Assembly (NCBI RefSeq): GCF_014648595.1
Contig: NZ_BMRK01000010.1
Span: forward strand, 112,618-176,617
DNA length: 64,000 nt
Direction: 5' to 3'
Source: Nocardioides luteus
Lineage (GTDB): Bacteria > Actinomycetota > Actinomycetes > Propionibacteriales > Nocardioidaceae
Positions 50,316 to 59,505 of this stretch are shown piece by piece; positions within the stretch are counted from its first letter, which is position 1; each line of letters starts with the position of its first letter. The notes beneath the pieces were generated by a model that did no database searches, was not told the origin of the DNA, and saw only the letters and a list, made by a program, of their open reading frames with translations. A program made the translations under genes and the position numbers.

Positions 50316-51421
50316 GGGCGGGTCTCCAGGATCCGAGCGGCTTCCTCGCGCGCCCAGGCGTCGGCGGCGAGCACATCCTCGACGGAGAGGGTGCCTTCCG
50401 AGCGTACGCCCTGATGGTGACCCATCACCTCCGCGATCGTGTCCACGATGCCGGTGAACGGGATGCGGCCCTCGTGGAAGGCGTCCACGCAGACCTCGTT
50501 GGCCGCGTTGTAGACGGCGGGGTGGGTTCCGGCGCGGGCGCCGGCCTCGCGGGCCAGTCGCACCGCAGGAAAGGCAGCGTCGTCGAGCGGCTCGAAGCGC
50601 CAGTCGGCGGCCTTGGTCCAGTCGATCGGGGTCTCGGCGTCGGGCACCCGCTCCGGCCAGGCCATCCCCATCGAGATCGGCACCAGCATCGTCGGCAGCC
50701 CGAGCTGGGCGACGACGGCACCGTCGGTGAACTCGACCATGGAGTGGATGTACTGCTGCGGGTGGACGACGACCTCGATCCGGTCGAAGGGTACGTCGAA
50801 GAGCAGGTGCGCCTCGATGACCTCGAGGCCCTTGTTGACGAGGGTGGCCGAGTTGGTCGTGATCACCCGCCCCATCGCGAAGTTGGGGTGCTTGAGCGCC
50901 TGCGCCGGGGTGACCTCGCCGAGCTCGTCACGGGAGCGGCCGCGGAACGGGCCGCCGGAGGCGGTGAGCACCAGCTTGCGTACCTCCTCGGCGCGGCCGG
51001 CCCGCAGGCTCTGCGCGATCGCGGAGTGCTCGGAGTCGACCGGGACGATCTGTCCCTCCCCCGCCATGCGCTTGACCAGCGGACCGCCGATGATCAGCGA
51101 CTCCTTGTTGGCCAGGGCGAGGGTGTTGCCGGCCTCCAGAGCGGCCAGCGTGGGACGGAGCCCGACGGCACCGGTGATGCCGTTGAGGACCACGTCGGCG
51201 GGCTGGGCGGCGGCCTCGACCGAGGCCTCCTCCCCCAGCCCGGAGTGCTTGGGCGCGAACTCGGCCACCTGGGCGTCGAACAGCTCCTTGTTGGAGCCGC
51301 CCGCGGTCAGTCCGACCACCCGGAACCGGTCCGGGTTGGCCCGCACCAGGTCGAGAGCCTGGGTGCCGATGGACCCGGTGGAGCCGAGGATCACCACGTC
51401 GCGTGGTCGCTGATCGTTCAC
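50312..51421 (-). CDS. dxr: 1-deoxy-D-xylulose 5-phosphate reductoisomerase
   Basis: This is a 369-residue NADPH-dependent enzyme of the MEP pathway. DVVILGSTGSIGTQALDLV binds NADPH. LALANKESLIIGGPLVK, VDSEHSAIAQ, LTASGGPF and HPNFAMGRVITTNSATLVNKGLEVIEAH are the family motifs, the last containing the metal-binding acids. Starting with GTG at 51421, it is the first gene of the dxr-rip-ispG operon. The VWA gene upstream is on the same strand with a 52-bp gap. Confidence 0.97.
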   Translation of the reverse strand: MNDQRPRDVVILGSTGSIGTQALDLVRANPDRFRVVGLTAGGSNKELFDAQVAEFAPKHSGLGEEASVEAAAQPADVVLNGITGAVGLRPTLAALEAGNTLALANKESLIIGGPLVKRMAGEGQIVPVDSEHSAIAQSLRAGRAEEVRKLVLTASGGPFRGRSRDELGEVTPAQALKHPNFAMGRVITTNSATLVNKGLEVIEAHLLFDVPFDRIEVVVHPQQYIHSMVEFTDGAVVAQLGLPTMLVPISMGMAWPERVPDAETPIDWTKAADWRFEPLDDAAFPAVRLAREAGARAGTHPAVYNAANEVCVDAFHEGRIPFTGIVDTIAEVMGHHQGVRSEGTLSVEDVLAADAWAREEAARILETRP

Positions 51422-51473
51422 CCGCCCATCCTCCCAGCAGAGGCTGAGAGCGCACCAAACGGCTCGCCTCCGG

Positions 51474-54101
51474 TCACGAGACCTTTCCGGCGAGGCCCTT
51501 GAAGACGTCGACCAGCACGTGGTCCAGGTTGGCGACGTCCGCAGGCCGGCTCAGGTTGCGCAGCGCTCCCCCGGTCTCGCGGGTCAGCCGGCCGAGCACG
51601 TCGATGGGTGCCTGGTCGCCGATCCCGACCGCGATGACCGGCACCGCGCCCTCGCCGCCGACCTGGTCCAGGAGCGCGTCGAGGCTCTGCGGCGGGTTCT
51701 GGCCGCCGTCGGAGAGGAGCACGATCACGGTGCGGTCGGAGACCTCCGTGTCGGCGGCGTCGATCGAGGCGTTCGCGTCCCGGATCGCGTCGTACAGCGG
51801 GGTCTCCCCGAAGGCCGTCATCGCGCAGATCTCGCTCTCGAGCCGCGAGCGCGTCGCGTCGTTCAGCGGCTCGATGACGGTCGCGGTGTCCTTCCCGGCC
51901 GGCGGGAACCAGTCCAGGCCGACCGCGTCGCGGCCGTTCTTGAGCTCTCCGATGGCGTTGAGCGCCGCGTTCTGCGCGACCTGGAGGTACGTCGGGTTGT
52001 CGGTCGTCCTCCCCGTGCAGGCGTCCTCGAAGCCGTCGAGGCGGACCCGGCGGTCCTGGCCGTTGATCTGCTCCATCGACCCCGAGGTGTCGATGGAGAG
52101 CAGCACCCGGACGGGAAGGCGTACGTTCTGCCACTGCTGGCGCCACTGGTTGACCGTCTTCGGCTTCGGCCACGCGGTGATGGTCTCGACGTCCTCGGCC
52201 CCGACGACGTCCTCGAGCTGGTCGGTGGCCCGCTCGGGGTCACCGGCGGCGCGCAGGCCCCAGTCGCGGAACCTCTGCTGCTGCTTCCGCTCCCGGAGGA
52301 AGTCGACGAACGCGTCCGCCGCCGCCCGCTTCGTCTCGTCGGAGTCGAGCAAGGCCATCGCGACCGCAGGGTGGTCGAAGGCGTAGATCGTGTCGTCGGG
52401 GACCACCGCGACCATCCTGTGCTCCGCGTCGGTCACGGGCTCGCGGCAGGAGAAGTCGTCGGCGCCGAGCGGGTCGCCGCAGTTGTAGAGGTAGGCGGTC
52501 TGCTCCTGGGCGATCACCGCATCCATCTGGGCGAGCAGGTCGGGGTCCTGGTGGACGCGGTCCATCAGCCGGGTGATGTCCTGGCCGGCCAGCTCGTCGG
52601 GCACGGAGGCGATGGCGTCGCGCAGCAGTCCGACGGCCTCCTCGTCGCCGTGGCCGGCGACCAGCGCCTCGTTGAGCGCCACCGAGGTCGCCATCCCGGA
52701 GGTGGAGCCGATCGGATCGTCGATCGCCAGCGTCAGCTCACCGTTCGCGGCCTTGGTGACGACCTCGTTCCAGTCGGGCGTCCCCGAGAGCTTCTCCCGC
52801 TTCGACTCGGGCATCAGGATCGTCAGGACGGAGGAGGCCACCGACGGCCACTCGCCGTCGTGCTCGGCCAGCTCGTCGGCGCCGCCCCTCCCGAGCTCGC
52901 CCGCTGCGAGGAGCTCCGGCCAGACCGACTCGGTCGGCAGCCACAGGTCCGGCTTGCGGGCCTGGTCGACCTCGCACGCCTCCGGGTCCGCCACCGGGCA
53001 CTCCAGCCGGCCCTCGGGGGCGGTCGCCCAGCCGTCGGCGATCGCCTCCGCGGCGTCGCCGGAGTTGACCCCGAACACCTCGAGATCGAAGCACGCGCCG
53101 TCCTCGCCCCGGTAGTCGTCCTCGAACTCGTCGGCCAGCTCCTCGATGAGCCCGTCCTTCTCGGTGCTGACCACGACGGACAGCTCCTTGGCCTTCCCCT
53201 CGCAGCCCGCCAGCACCCCGTGCCCGGGGCGGACGTCGCCCAGGACCGGGAGCACGACCGCGACCAGGGCGACGACTGCGGTGATGACCGCCGGAACGAG
53301 CCACCCGGTGCTCGTCCACCAGGACGCGCCGCCCATCAGCGCACGCGCCCTGTCCCGGGTCAGGGGCAGGTAGCGCGGGCCCAGCCGGTCCTTGCCGTCG
53401 AGCAACCCGACGACCTTCCGGTTCCGCTCCTGGACCAGCGGTGCACCGGCCAGCTCGTCGCCGGTCGCCGCCCCGTCCTCGATCGCGACCACGCGGTTGC
53501 GATCGTCGACATGGTGGGCTCGACCGCCGATCTTCCGGTTCCCGTTCTGGTGCCATCCCTCGGCGACCAGCAGCGCGTTCTCGGTGTGGCTGCGCACCAG
53601 CGAGGCGGCCTTCACCCTGCGCGGCAGCTTGTCCTCGGGCATCAGGGTGAGCAGGACGTAGCCGTTCGCCAGCGCGGTGACCGAGACCGTACGGACCGCC
53701 TTGTCCGGGATCGTCCAGGTGACGTCGAGGAACTGGCCGTCGGTGACCGTCTTCGAGCCGGTCGCCGCCTGCACGACGGATCTCGAGGTCATCAGGTGGC
53801 GCTTCGTGACCGGGAAGGCATAGCCGGCGACGGTGGTGCCGTCCTTGCCGTTCACCACCGCGGTCATCTTGATGGCGGTCGAGGCGGCCGGCGTCGAGTG
53901 CTCGACCCAGCGCCGCCAGGCGAGCACCGCGTACAGGACCACGGACACGACGACGCAGGCCGACCCGACGACGATGGTGGCCAGCTCGGCACGGCCCAGC
54001 ACGGCGGACTGGATGAAGGCGGCCAGGCCGATACCGATGCCGCCCACCAGCGAGGTCCGCGCCCAGGGCCTGACACCCATGAGGTCTCGCCACTGGTCCA
54101 T
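51474..54101 (-). CDS. Large membrane protein: protease-like, substrate-binding and VWA domains
   Basis: This is an 875-residue protein. Two helices (about 14-34 and 38-60) are followed by about 190 residues reminiscent of a trypsin-like fold, with LMTSRSVVQ and GDELAGAPLVQERNRKVVGLL where the catalytic His and GDSGG would be. The catalytic residues are absent. A third helix (about 255-277) leads to a periplasmic-binding-protein-like domain (about 290-600: LWLPTESVWPELL, DDPIGSTSGMATSVALNEAL). The C-terminal VWA domain has an intact MIDAS (SIDTSGSM, SDGGQ). It may sense an extracellular ligand. I know of SBP-VWA proteins in actinobacteria but not this whole architecture. ATG at 54101. Confidence 0.75.
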   Translation of the reverse strand: MDQWRDLMGVRPWARTSLVGGIGIGLAAFIQSAVLGRAELATIVVGSACVVVSVVLYAVLAWRRWVEHSTPAASTAIKMTAVVNGKDGTTVAGYAFPVTKRHLMTSRSVVQAATGSKTVTDGQFLDVTWTIPDKAVRTVSVTALANGYVLLTLMPEDKLPRRVKAASLVRSHTENALLVAEGWHQNGNRKIGGRAHHVDDRNRVVAIEDGAATGDELAGAPLVQERNRKVVGLLDGKDRLGPRYLPLTRDRARALMGGASWWTSTGWLVPAVITAVVALVAVVLPVLGDVRPGHGVLAGCEGKAKELSVVVSTEKDGLIEELADEFEDDYRGEDGACFDLEVFGVNSGDAAEAIADGWATAPEGRLECPVADPEACEVDQARKPDLWLPTESVWPELLAAGELGRGGADELAEHDGEWPSVASSVLTILMPESKREKLSGTPDWNEVVTKAANGELTLAIDDPIGSTSGMATSVALNEALVAGHGDEEAVGLLRDAIASVPDELAGQDITRLMDRVHQDPDLLAQMDAVIAQEQTAYLYNCGDPLGADDFSCREPVTDAEHRMVAVVPDDTIYAFDHPAVAMALLDSDETKRAAADAFVDFLRERKQQQRFRDWGLRAAGDPERATDQLEDVVGAEDVETITAWPKPKTVNQWRQQWQNVRLPVRVLLSIDTSGSMEQINGQDRRVRLDGFEDACTGRTTDNPTYLQVAQNAALNAIGELKNGRDAVGLDWFPPAGKDTATVIEPLNDATRSRLESEICAMTAFGETPLYDAIRDANASIDAADTEVSDRTVIVLLSDGGQNPPQSLDALLDQVGGEGAVPVIAVGIGDQAPIDVLGRLTRETGGALRNLSRPADVANLDHVLVDVFKGLAGKVS

Positions 54102-54177
54102 CTGAGTCTCCTCGCAGGCATCGATACGACCGGCCCGGGAGTCTAGTGAACAACATTCGCAACAGGGGACGAATAAG

Positions 54178-54210
54178 CGGTGTTTCGGCGTCGTACTCGC
54201 GGAAACACCG
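54178..54210. promoter_or_regulatory. 9-bp inverted repeat upstream of the VWA gene
   Basis: CGGTGTTTC (54178-54186) and GAAACACCG (54202-54210) form perfect arms separated by 15 bases. It may be a terminator for the acyltransferase gene or an operator 77 bp upstream of the VWA gene. The 260-bp gap (54102-54361) contains no gene. Confidence 0.4.
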
Positions 54211-54223
54211 TCAGAAATAGCAA

Positions 54224-54255
54224 CAGCCCCGGACTCCCCCACGGGTCCAGGGCTG
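54224..54255 (-). terminator. Terminator hairpin after the acyltransferase gene
   Basis: CAGCCC-C-GGAC and GTCC-A-GGGCTG fold into a 10-bp interrupted stem. On the minus strand TTGCTATTTC follows, giving one of the more T-rich tails in the window. It lies 106 bp beyond the acyltransferase stop. Confidence 0.55.
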
Positions 54256-54361
54256 TGCATGAAACGTTTTGCAACGTCTGGTCACAATTAAGCCACAAAG
54301 ATGCACGCGAAGGCAAATCCCGAAACGTACGTCCCAGGTAGTGCCTCGGCAGGGCGTCGGG

Positions 54362-56398
54362 TCACACCAGCGGCTCGAGGATGGCACCCAGCCGCGGAGC
54401 GACGTGACGGACCCACGACTCGGTGAGGTGGGACACGTCGTAGTAGGTGACCCGCTCCCCCACCACCAGCGGGCAGCGGTCCTCGACGCACACGAAGCGC
54501 TGGGTGTCGACGTACCTCGCACCGGTGCCGTCCAGCGCCTTCTCCGTCAGCGCGTTGCTGCTGGTCTCGCGGGAGTCCGGGTCGCTCAGGCAGGAGCCCT
54601 GGTCGGCGTCGGGATCGCTGAGGCAGTCGGCCGGGGCCTGGTCGACGGGAGGTACGTCGCCGAGGACGACCACCCTGCGAGTGATCTCCCGGTAGGACTC
54701 GGCGGTGCTGCGTACGGCCTCCGACCACTGCTCATCCCGGTCCATGCCCTCCCACGTCTTGGGCATGAAGAGCTGGCCGCGGGCGGTCGAGACGATGACG
54801 TCGGGGTCGAGCCGCTCGAGGCGGTCCGCGGACCAGTCGCGGAACTCGTCGCACTCGGCCTGGGTCATCTTCTTGCCGCGGTGCTGGACCGGGTAGGGCG
54901 CACAGCCGACCTTCACGACGGGGACGACGCGGAAGCCGCGCTCCCTGCCGAGGTCGTCGAAGGCGCTCAGCCACATGCCGGCGTGGGAGTCGCCGACGAC
55001 GGCGACCGTCTTCTTCGCATCCTTCTCGCCCAGCTCGCAGTCGGACACGCGGGTGTCGCCGTAGTTGGCCCAGCAGTCGGGATAGCTCTTCTGCCACCGA
55101 TCCTGGCCGATGTCCTTGCCGATCACCTCCGCCGGGATCGGGCCGCCCCGGTCGGCGATGTCGATCGCTGCGCGCAGCTCGCGCTGGACCTGCGGCGGGC
55201 CGCCGGTCTCGGCGGCGGTGTCGGGCACCGGGTTGGCGGCGAACCACGCCTCGGCCTCGGCGGCACGCACCTTCTCCGCGTGCGCCGCGTAGCCGGTCGT
55301 GAGCCAGCCGCTGCCGACCGCGAGCACGACCGCGACCGGCCACAGCACCAGCGAGCGCAGCCCGTGGGAGAGCACCGGCACCTGCTTGGTCTGGAACGGG
55401 ACCTCGACGAAGCGGTGACTGAGAGCGGAGAGGACCATCGCGGCGAGGACCGCCACGGCCATCTCGACGCGGGCGCTGCCGATCTCGAGGAGCTCGGGCG
55501 CCAGGATGATCAGCGGCCAGTGCCACAGGTAGAGCGAGTAGGAGATGTCGCCGACGTACCGCAGCGGCCTGATCGCGAGCAGCTTCGCGGTCGGGGCGCC
55601 GGCGCCCGAGGCCAGCAGCGCGACGGTGCCGAGGGTGGGCACCAGTGCCTGCCAGCCCGGGAACGGGGTGGCGTCGCTGAAGACGACGGTCGCGCCGAGG
55701 ATCGCCGACGCACCGCCGAGCCCGGCGACCACGCTCGCGGCGCCCTTCAGGCGCCCGCCCCAGCAGGCCAGCAGCGCTCCGGCGGCGAGCTCGTAGGCGC
55801 GGGCGGGCGTGGAGAAGTAGGCCGAGGTGGGGTTCTCACCGGCGGCGTGGACCGACCAGGCCAGGCTGGCGAGCGCGATCACCGCGGCGACGACCGCGAA
55901 GCCCTTGCGGCCGAGCCTCGGGACGAGCAGGAGCGCGAGCACCGGCCAGACCAGGTAGAACTGCTCCTCGACCGAGAGCGACCAGTAGTGCTGGAACGGC
56001 GAGGGCTCGCTGGGCTGGAAGTACTGCACCCCCTCGGCGGCGAAGTGCACGTTGGCCAGGAAGAACGCGGCCCAGGTGCCGTCGCTGGCCGCGTCGGTGA
56101 GCCGGGTGGTGGGCAGCTGCCAGGCGGCGTACGCCAGGACGACCAGGATCACGAGGGTGGCCGCCGGCAGGATGCGGCGGGCGCGGCGCGCGTAGAACTG
56201 CGGGATGCTGACGGTGCCGGTCTTCTTCGCCTCGCGCAGGAGCAGCGTGGTGATCAGGAAGCCGGAGAGCACGAAGAAGACGTCGACGCCGACGAAGCCG
56301 CCCTCGGTGTAGGGGATGCCCGCATGGGCAGCGACGACCAGACCTACGGCAACGGCCCGAAGACCTTGGACATCTGTCCGCCATTGCGTGGCTGACAC
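54362..56398 (-). CDS. OafA-like membrane acyltransferase with SGNH domain
   Basis: This is a 678-residue envelope-modifying enzyme. The N-terminal acyltransferase-3 domain has about ten helices. Its motifs are RTDVQGLRAVAVGLVV, GGFVGVDVFFVLSGFLIT, RRARRILPA and HYWSLSVEEQFYLVWP. An eleventh helix (about 345-365) leads to an extracytoplasmic SGNH hydrolase-like domain with VVGDSHAGMW (Ser block) and DVSHLTESWVRHVAP (Asp-x-x-His block). Such proteins O-acetylate cell-wall polymers or glycans. The acceptor is not predictable. It is monocistronic. GGGTGGCACCTC occurs at 56401 and again at 56509 in its upstream gap. Confidence 0.92.
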   Translation of the reverse strand: MSATQWRTDVQGLRAVAVGLVVAAHAGIPYTEGGFVGVDVFFVLSGFLITTLLLREAKKTGTVSIPQFYARRARRILPAATLVILVVLAYAAWQLPTTRLTDAASDGTWAAFFLANVHFAAEGVQYFQPSEPSPFQHYWSLSVEEQFYLVWPVLALLLVPRLGRKGFAVVAAVIALASLAWSVHAAGENPTSAYFSTPARAYELAAGALLACWGGRLKGAASVVAGLGGASAILGATVVFSDATPFPGWQALVPTLGTVALLASGAGAPTAKLLAIRPLRYVGDISYSLYLWHWPLIILAPELLEIGSARVEMAVAVLAAMVLSALSHRFVEVPFQTKQVPVLSHGLRSLVLWPVAVVLAVGSGWLTTGYAAHAEKVRAAEAEAWFAANPVPDTAAETGGPPQVQRELRAAIDIADRGGPIPAEVIGKDIGQDRWQKSYPDCWANYGDTRVSDCELGEKDAKKTVAVVGDSHAGMWLSAFDDLGRERGFRVVPVVKVGCAPYPVQHRGKKMTQAECDEFRDWSADRLERLDPDVIVSTARGQLFMPKTWEGMDRDEQWSEAVRSTAESYREITRRVVVLGDVPPVDQAPADCLSDPDADQGSCLSDPDSRETSSNALTEKALDGTGARYVDTQRFVCVEDRCPLVVGERVTYYDVSHLTESWVRHVAPRLGAILEPLV

Positions 56399-56540
56399 AG
56401 GGGTGGCACCTCGTGTGGGGGTTCGACTGCTTCCATCGCTGTCGTGTCGCGGAGGTACGCGAGACGACCATCGATGGTTTCACGGGACGCGTTCCGCCCG
56501 CACATCGAGGGTGGCACCTCTGCAGCGCCTGTCCACCGCA

Positions 56541-57983
56541 TTATCGGCCGAGGTAGGACATCACGTGCTTGATCCGGGTGTAGTCCTCGAGCCCGTAGAC
56601 GGAGAGGTCCTTGCCGTAGCCGGAGTGCTTGAAGCCGCCGTGGGGCATCTCGGAGATGTAGGGAATGTGGGTGTTGATCCAGACCACACCGAAGTCGAGG
56701 CGCTTGCTGACCCGCAGGGCGGTGCCGTGGTCGGTGGTCCACACGCTCGAGCCGAGGCCGTAGTCGACGTCGTTGGCGCACCGCAGCGCCTCGGCCTCAT
56801 CGGTGAACCGCTGGACGGTGATCACCGGGCCGAAGATCTCGTGCTGGATCTGCTCGTCGTCCTGGCGGAGGCCGGCCAGGACGGTGGGCTGGTAGAAGTA
56901 GCCGTTCTCGCCGCCCTCGACCTGTGCCGGTGCGCCGCCGACCTCGATCCTGGCGTGGTCGGGGAGCCGGTCGACCATGCCGGCGACCCGAGCGAGCTGG
57001 CCGGGGTTGTTGAGCGCGCCGACATCGCAGTTGTCGGCAGGGAGACCGACGGTGGTGCCGCGGGCGGCCTCGGCGAGAGCGGCGACGAACTCGTCGTGGA
57101 CGCCCGCCTGCACGAGCACGCGGGTCGCGGCGGTGCAGTCCTGACCGGCGTTGAAGTAGCCGGCCGCGGCGATGCCCTCGACGGCCTTGGCGATGTCGGC
57201 GTCGTCGAAGACGATCACCGGCGCCTTGCCGCCGAGCTCGAGGTGGACGCGCTTGACGTCCTGCGCCGCGGTCGCGGCGACCTCCATCCCGGCCCGCACC
57301 GAGCCGGTGATCGCGACCATCTGCGGGGTCGCGTGGCGGATCAGGGCGCGGCCGGTGTCGCGGTCGCCGGTGACGAGGTTGAGCACACCGGGCGGCAGGA
57401 ACTCCTGGGCGATCTCGGCCAGCAGCGAAGAGCTGGCCGGGGTGGTGTCGGACGGCTTCAGGACGACGGTGTTGCCGGCGGCGAGGGCGGGCGCGATCTT
57501 CCACGACATCATCGCGAGCGGGTAGTTCCAGGGCGTGACCTGCCCGATCACCCCGATCGGCTCGCGGCGGACCCAGGAGGTGTGGTCGGCGAGGTACTCC
57601 CCTGCGCTCTTCCCCTCGAGGGTTCGCGCGGCGCCGGCGAAGAACCGGAAGTGGTCGATCGTCGGCGGCAGCTCCTCCTCCAGGGTGAGCCGGTAGGGCT
57701 TGCCGGTGTCCTTGACCTCGACGCGGGTCAGCTCCTCGATGCGGGTCTCCATCGCGTCGGCGATCCGGAGCAGGGCCCGGCTGCGCTCCTGGGGTGTGGT
57801 CTCGCCCCAGGTCTCGAAGGCCGCTGCTGCGGCTGCGTACGCCTTGTCGACGTCGGCCTCGCCGGACATCGGAGCCTGGGCGTAGACCTCGCCGGTGGCG
57901 GGGTCCACGACGTCGTACGTCGCGGCGTCGGCTGCCTCGCACAGCTCGCCGCCGATCACGTTCTTGAAGCTCTGGTCAGCCAT
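56541..57983 (-). CDS. Aldehyde dehydrogenase, probably gamma-aminobutyraldehyde type
   Basis: This is a 480-residue NAD(P)-dependent ALDH. GQVTPWNYPLAMMSWKIAPALAAGN binds the cofactor, LELGGKAPV carries the general base Glu, and FNAGQDCTAATR the catalytic Cys. The D-C-T-A context is the one seen in aminobutyraldehyde dehydrogenases (PatD/PuuC group). The divergent class III aminotransferase upstream fits a putrescine-to-GABA route: transamination gives 4-aminobutanal, oxidised here to GABA. I chose the ATG at 57983 because the family start MADQ... follows; a frame open to 58022 is not used. Confidence 0.88.
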   Translation of the reverse strand: MADQSFKNVIGGELCEAADAATYDVVDPATGEVYAQAPMSGEADVDKAYAAAAAAFETWGETTPQERSRALLRIADAMETRIEELTRVEVKDTGKPYRLTLEEELPPTIDHFRFFAGAARTLEGKSAGEYLADHTSWVRREPIGVIGQVTPWNYPLAMMSWKIAPALAAGNTVVLKPSDTTPASSSLLAEIAQEFLPPGVLNLVTGDRDTGRALIRHATPQMVAITGSVRAGMEVAATAAQDVKRVHLELGGKAPVIVFDDADIAKAVEGIAAAGYFNAGQDCTAATRVLVQAGVHDEFVAALAEAARGTTVGLPADNCDVGALNNPGQLARVAGMVDRLPDHARIEVGGAPAQVEGGENGYFYQPTVLAGLRQDDEQIQHEIFGPVITVQRFTDEAEALRCANDVDYGLGSSVWTTDHGTALRVSKRLDFGVVWINTHIPYISEMPHGGFKHSGYGKDLSVYGLEDYTRIKHVMSYLGR

Positions 57984-58099
57984 GCCGTAGAGACTAACTC
58001 CATCTCGTAACAGGAATGTCACAACTGAATCCGAAGTCAGATTGGTGATTTGCGACTGATTCGCTTGCCATCGGGAATGGGCTGGGTGACCATGGGGGC

Positions 58100-59488
58100 A
58101 TGACCGGCCATCACGAGCAGCTGCAGCGCGACGCCAAGGACCATCTCTGGATGCACTTCACCCGGCATTCGAGCTACGCCGCAGCCGACGTGCCGATCAT
58201 CGCCCGGGGCGAGGGCGCCTACATCTACGACATCGAGGGCACCCGCTACCTGGACGGGCTCGCCGGGCTCTTCGTCACCCAGGTCGGCCACGGTCGCGCC
58301 GAGCTGGCCGACGCCGGCGCCGCACAGGCCAAGCAGCTGGCCTTCCACCCGCTGTGGTCCTACGCGCACGAGCCGGCGGTCGAGCTCGCCGCCCGGCTGG
58401 CCACGCTCGCGCCCGGCGATCTCAACCGGGTCTTCTTCACCAACTCCGGCTCCGAGGCGGTCGAGACCGCGTGGAAGCTGGCCAAGAACTACTTCAAGCT
58501 GCGCGGGAAGCCGGGCAAGCACAAGGTGATCGGCCGCAACATCGCCTACCACGGCACCACCCACGGGGCCCTGTCGATCACCGGCCTGCCGGACATCAAG
58601 GCGCCCTTCGAGCCGCTGGTGCCGTCCACCTTCCGGGTGCCCCACACCAACATCTACCGGGCGGCGGAGATCACCGGCGGGCTGATGGACGGCAGCGACC
58701 CGGAGGCGTTCGGGCGCTGGTGCGCCGACCAGATCGAGGTCGTGATCAACGCCGAGGGCGCCGACACCGTCGCCGCGGTCTTCCTGGAGCCGGTGCAGAA
58801 CTCGGGCGGCTGTTTCCCGCCTCCCCCGGGCTACTTCCAGCGGGTGCGGGAGATCTGCGACGCCTACGACGTCCTGCTCGTCTCCGACGAGGTGATCTGC
58901 GCCTACGGACGGCTCGGGACGATGTTCGGCGCGGAGCGGTTCGGCTACGTGCCCGACATCATCACCTCGGCGAAGGGGCTGACCTCGGGGTACGCGCCGC
59001 TGGGAGCCGCGATCATCTCCGACCGGCTGATGGAGCCGTTCCTCACCGGCGAGGAGACCTTCTACCACGGCTACACCTTCGGCGGTCACCCCGTCTCCAC
59101 GGCAGTGGCGCTGGCCAACCTCGACCTCTTCGAGGCGGAGGACCTGCTCGGCAACGTACGACGCAACGAGGCCGCCTTCTGGTCGACCCTGTCGAAGCTG
59201 AAGGACCTGCCGATCGTCGGTGACGTGCGCGGCAGCGGCTACTTCTACGGCATCGAGCTGGTCAAGGACCGCACCACCAAGCAGACCTTCACCGAGGAGG
59301 AGTGCGAGCGGATCCTGTTCGGCTACGTCTCCAAGGCGCTGTGGTCCGAAGGTCTCTACTGTCGCGCCGACGACCGCGGCGAACCGGTCATCCAGCTCTC
59401 GCCGCCGCTGACCGTGGGGCAGGCCGAGTTCAACGAGATGGAACAGATCCTGCGGCGGGTCCTGGAGAAGGCCTCGACGATGCTCTGA
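58100..59488 (+). CDS. Class III PLP aminotransferase, putrescine/diamine type
   Basis: This is a 462-residue PLP enzyme. FTNSGSEAVETAWKLAKNYF holds the phosphate, AYHGTTHGALSITG follows, the PLP-stacking acid is in LLVSDEVICAYGRLG, and the Schiff-base Lys is in ITSAKGLTSGYAPLGA. The resemblance is to SpuC-like putrescine-pyruvate and related omega-aminotransferases. The divergent aldehyde dehydrogenase supports diamine catabolism. Substrate choice is inference. The ATG at 58100 lies 116 bp from the divergent start, leaving room for a shared promoter region. Confidence 0.88.
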   Translation: MTGHHEQLQRDAKDHLWMHFTRHSSYAAADVPIIARGEGAYIYDIEGTRYLDGLAGLFVTQVGHGRAELADAGAAQAKQLAFHPLWSYAHEPAVELAARLATLAPGDLNRVFFTNSGSEAVETAWKLAKNYFKLRGKPGKHKVIGRNIAYHGTTHGALSITGLPDIKAPFEPLVPSTFRVPHTNIYRAAEITGGLMDGSDPEAFGRWCADQIEVVINAEGADTVAAVFLEPVQNSGGCFPPPPGYFQRVREICDAYDVLLVSDEVICAYGRLGTMFGAERFGYVPDIITSAKGLTSGYAPLGAAIISDRLMEPFLTGEETFYHGYTFGGHPVSTAVALANLDLFEAEDLLGNVRRNEAAFWSTLSKLKDLPIVGDVRGSGYFYGIELVKDRTTKQTFTEEECERILFGYVSKALWSEGLYCRADDRGEPVIQLSPPLTVGQAEFNEMEQILRRVLEKASTML

Positions 59489-59505
59489 GGCCGCTCGCCC
59501 GCCGC

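Noticed and set aside
51519-54146. An 875-codon plus-strand frame
   Set aside because: It is the antisense shadow of the VWA gene, which has clear helices and MIDAS residues on the minus strand.
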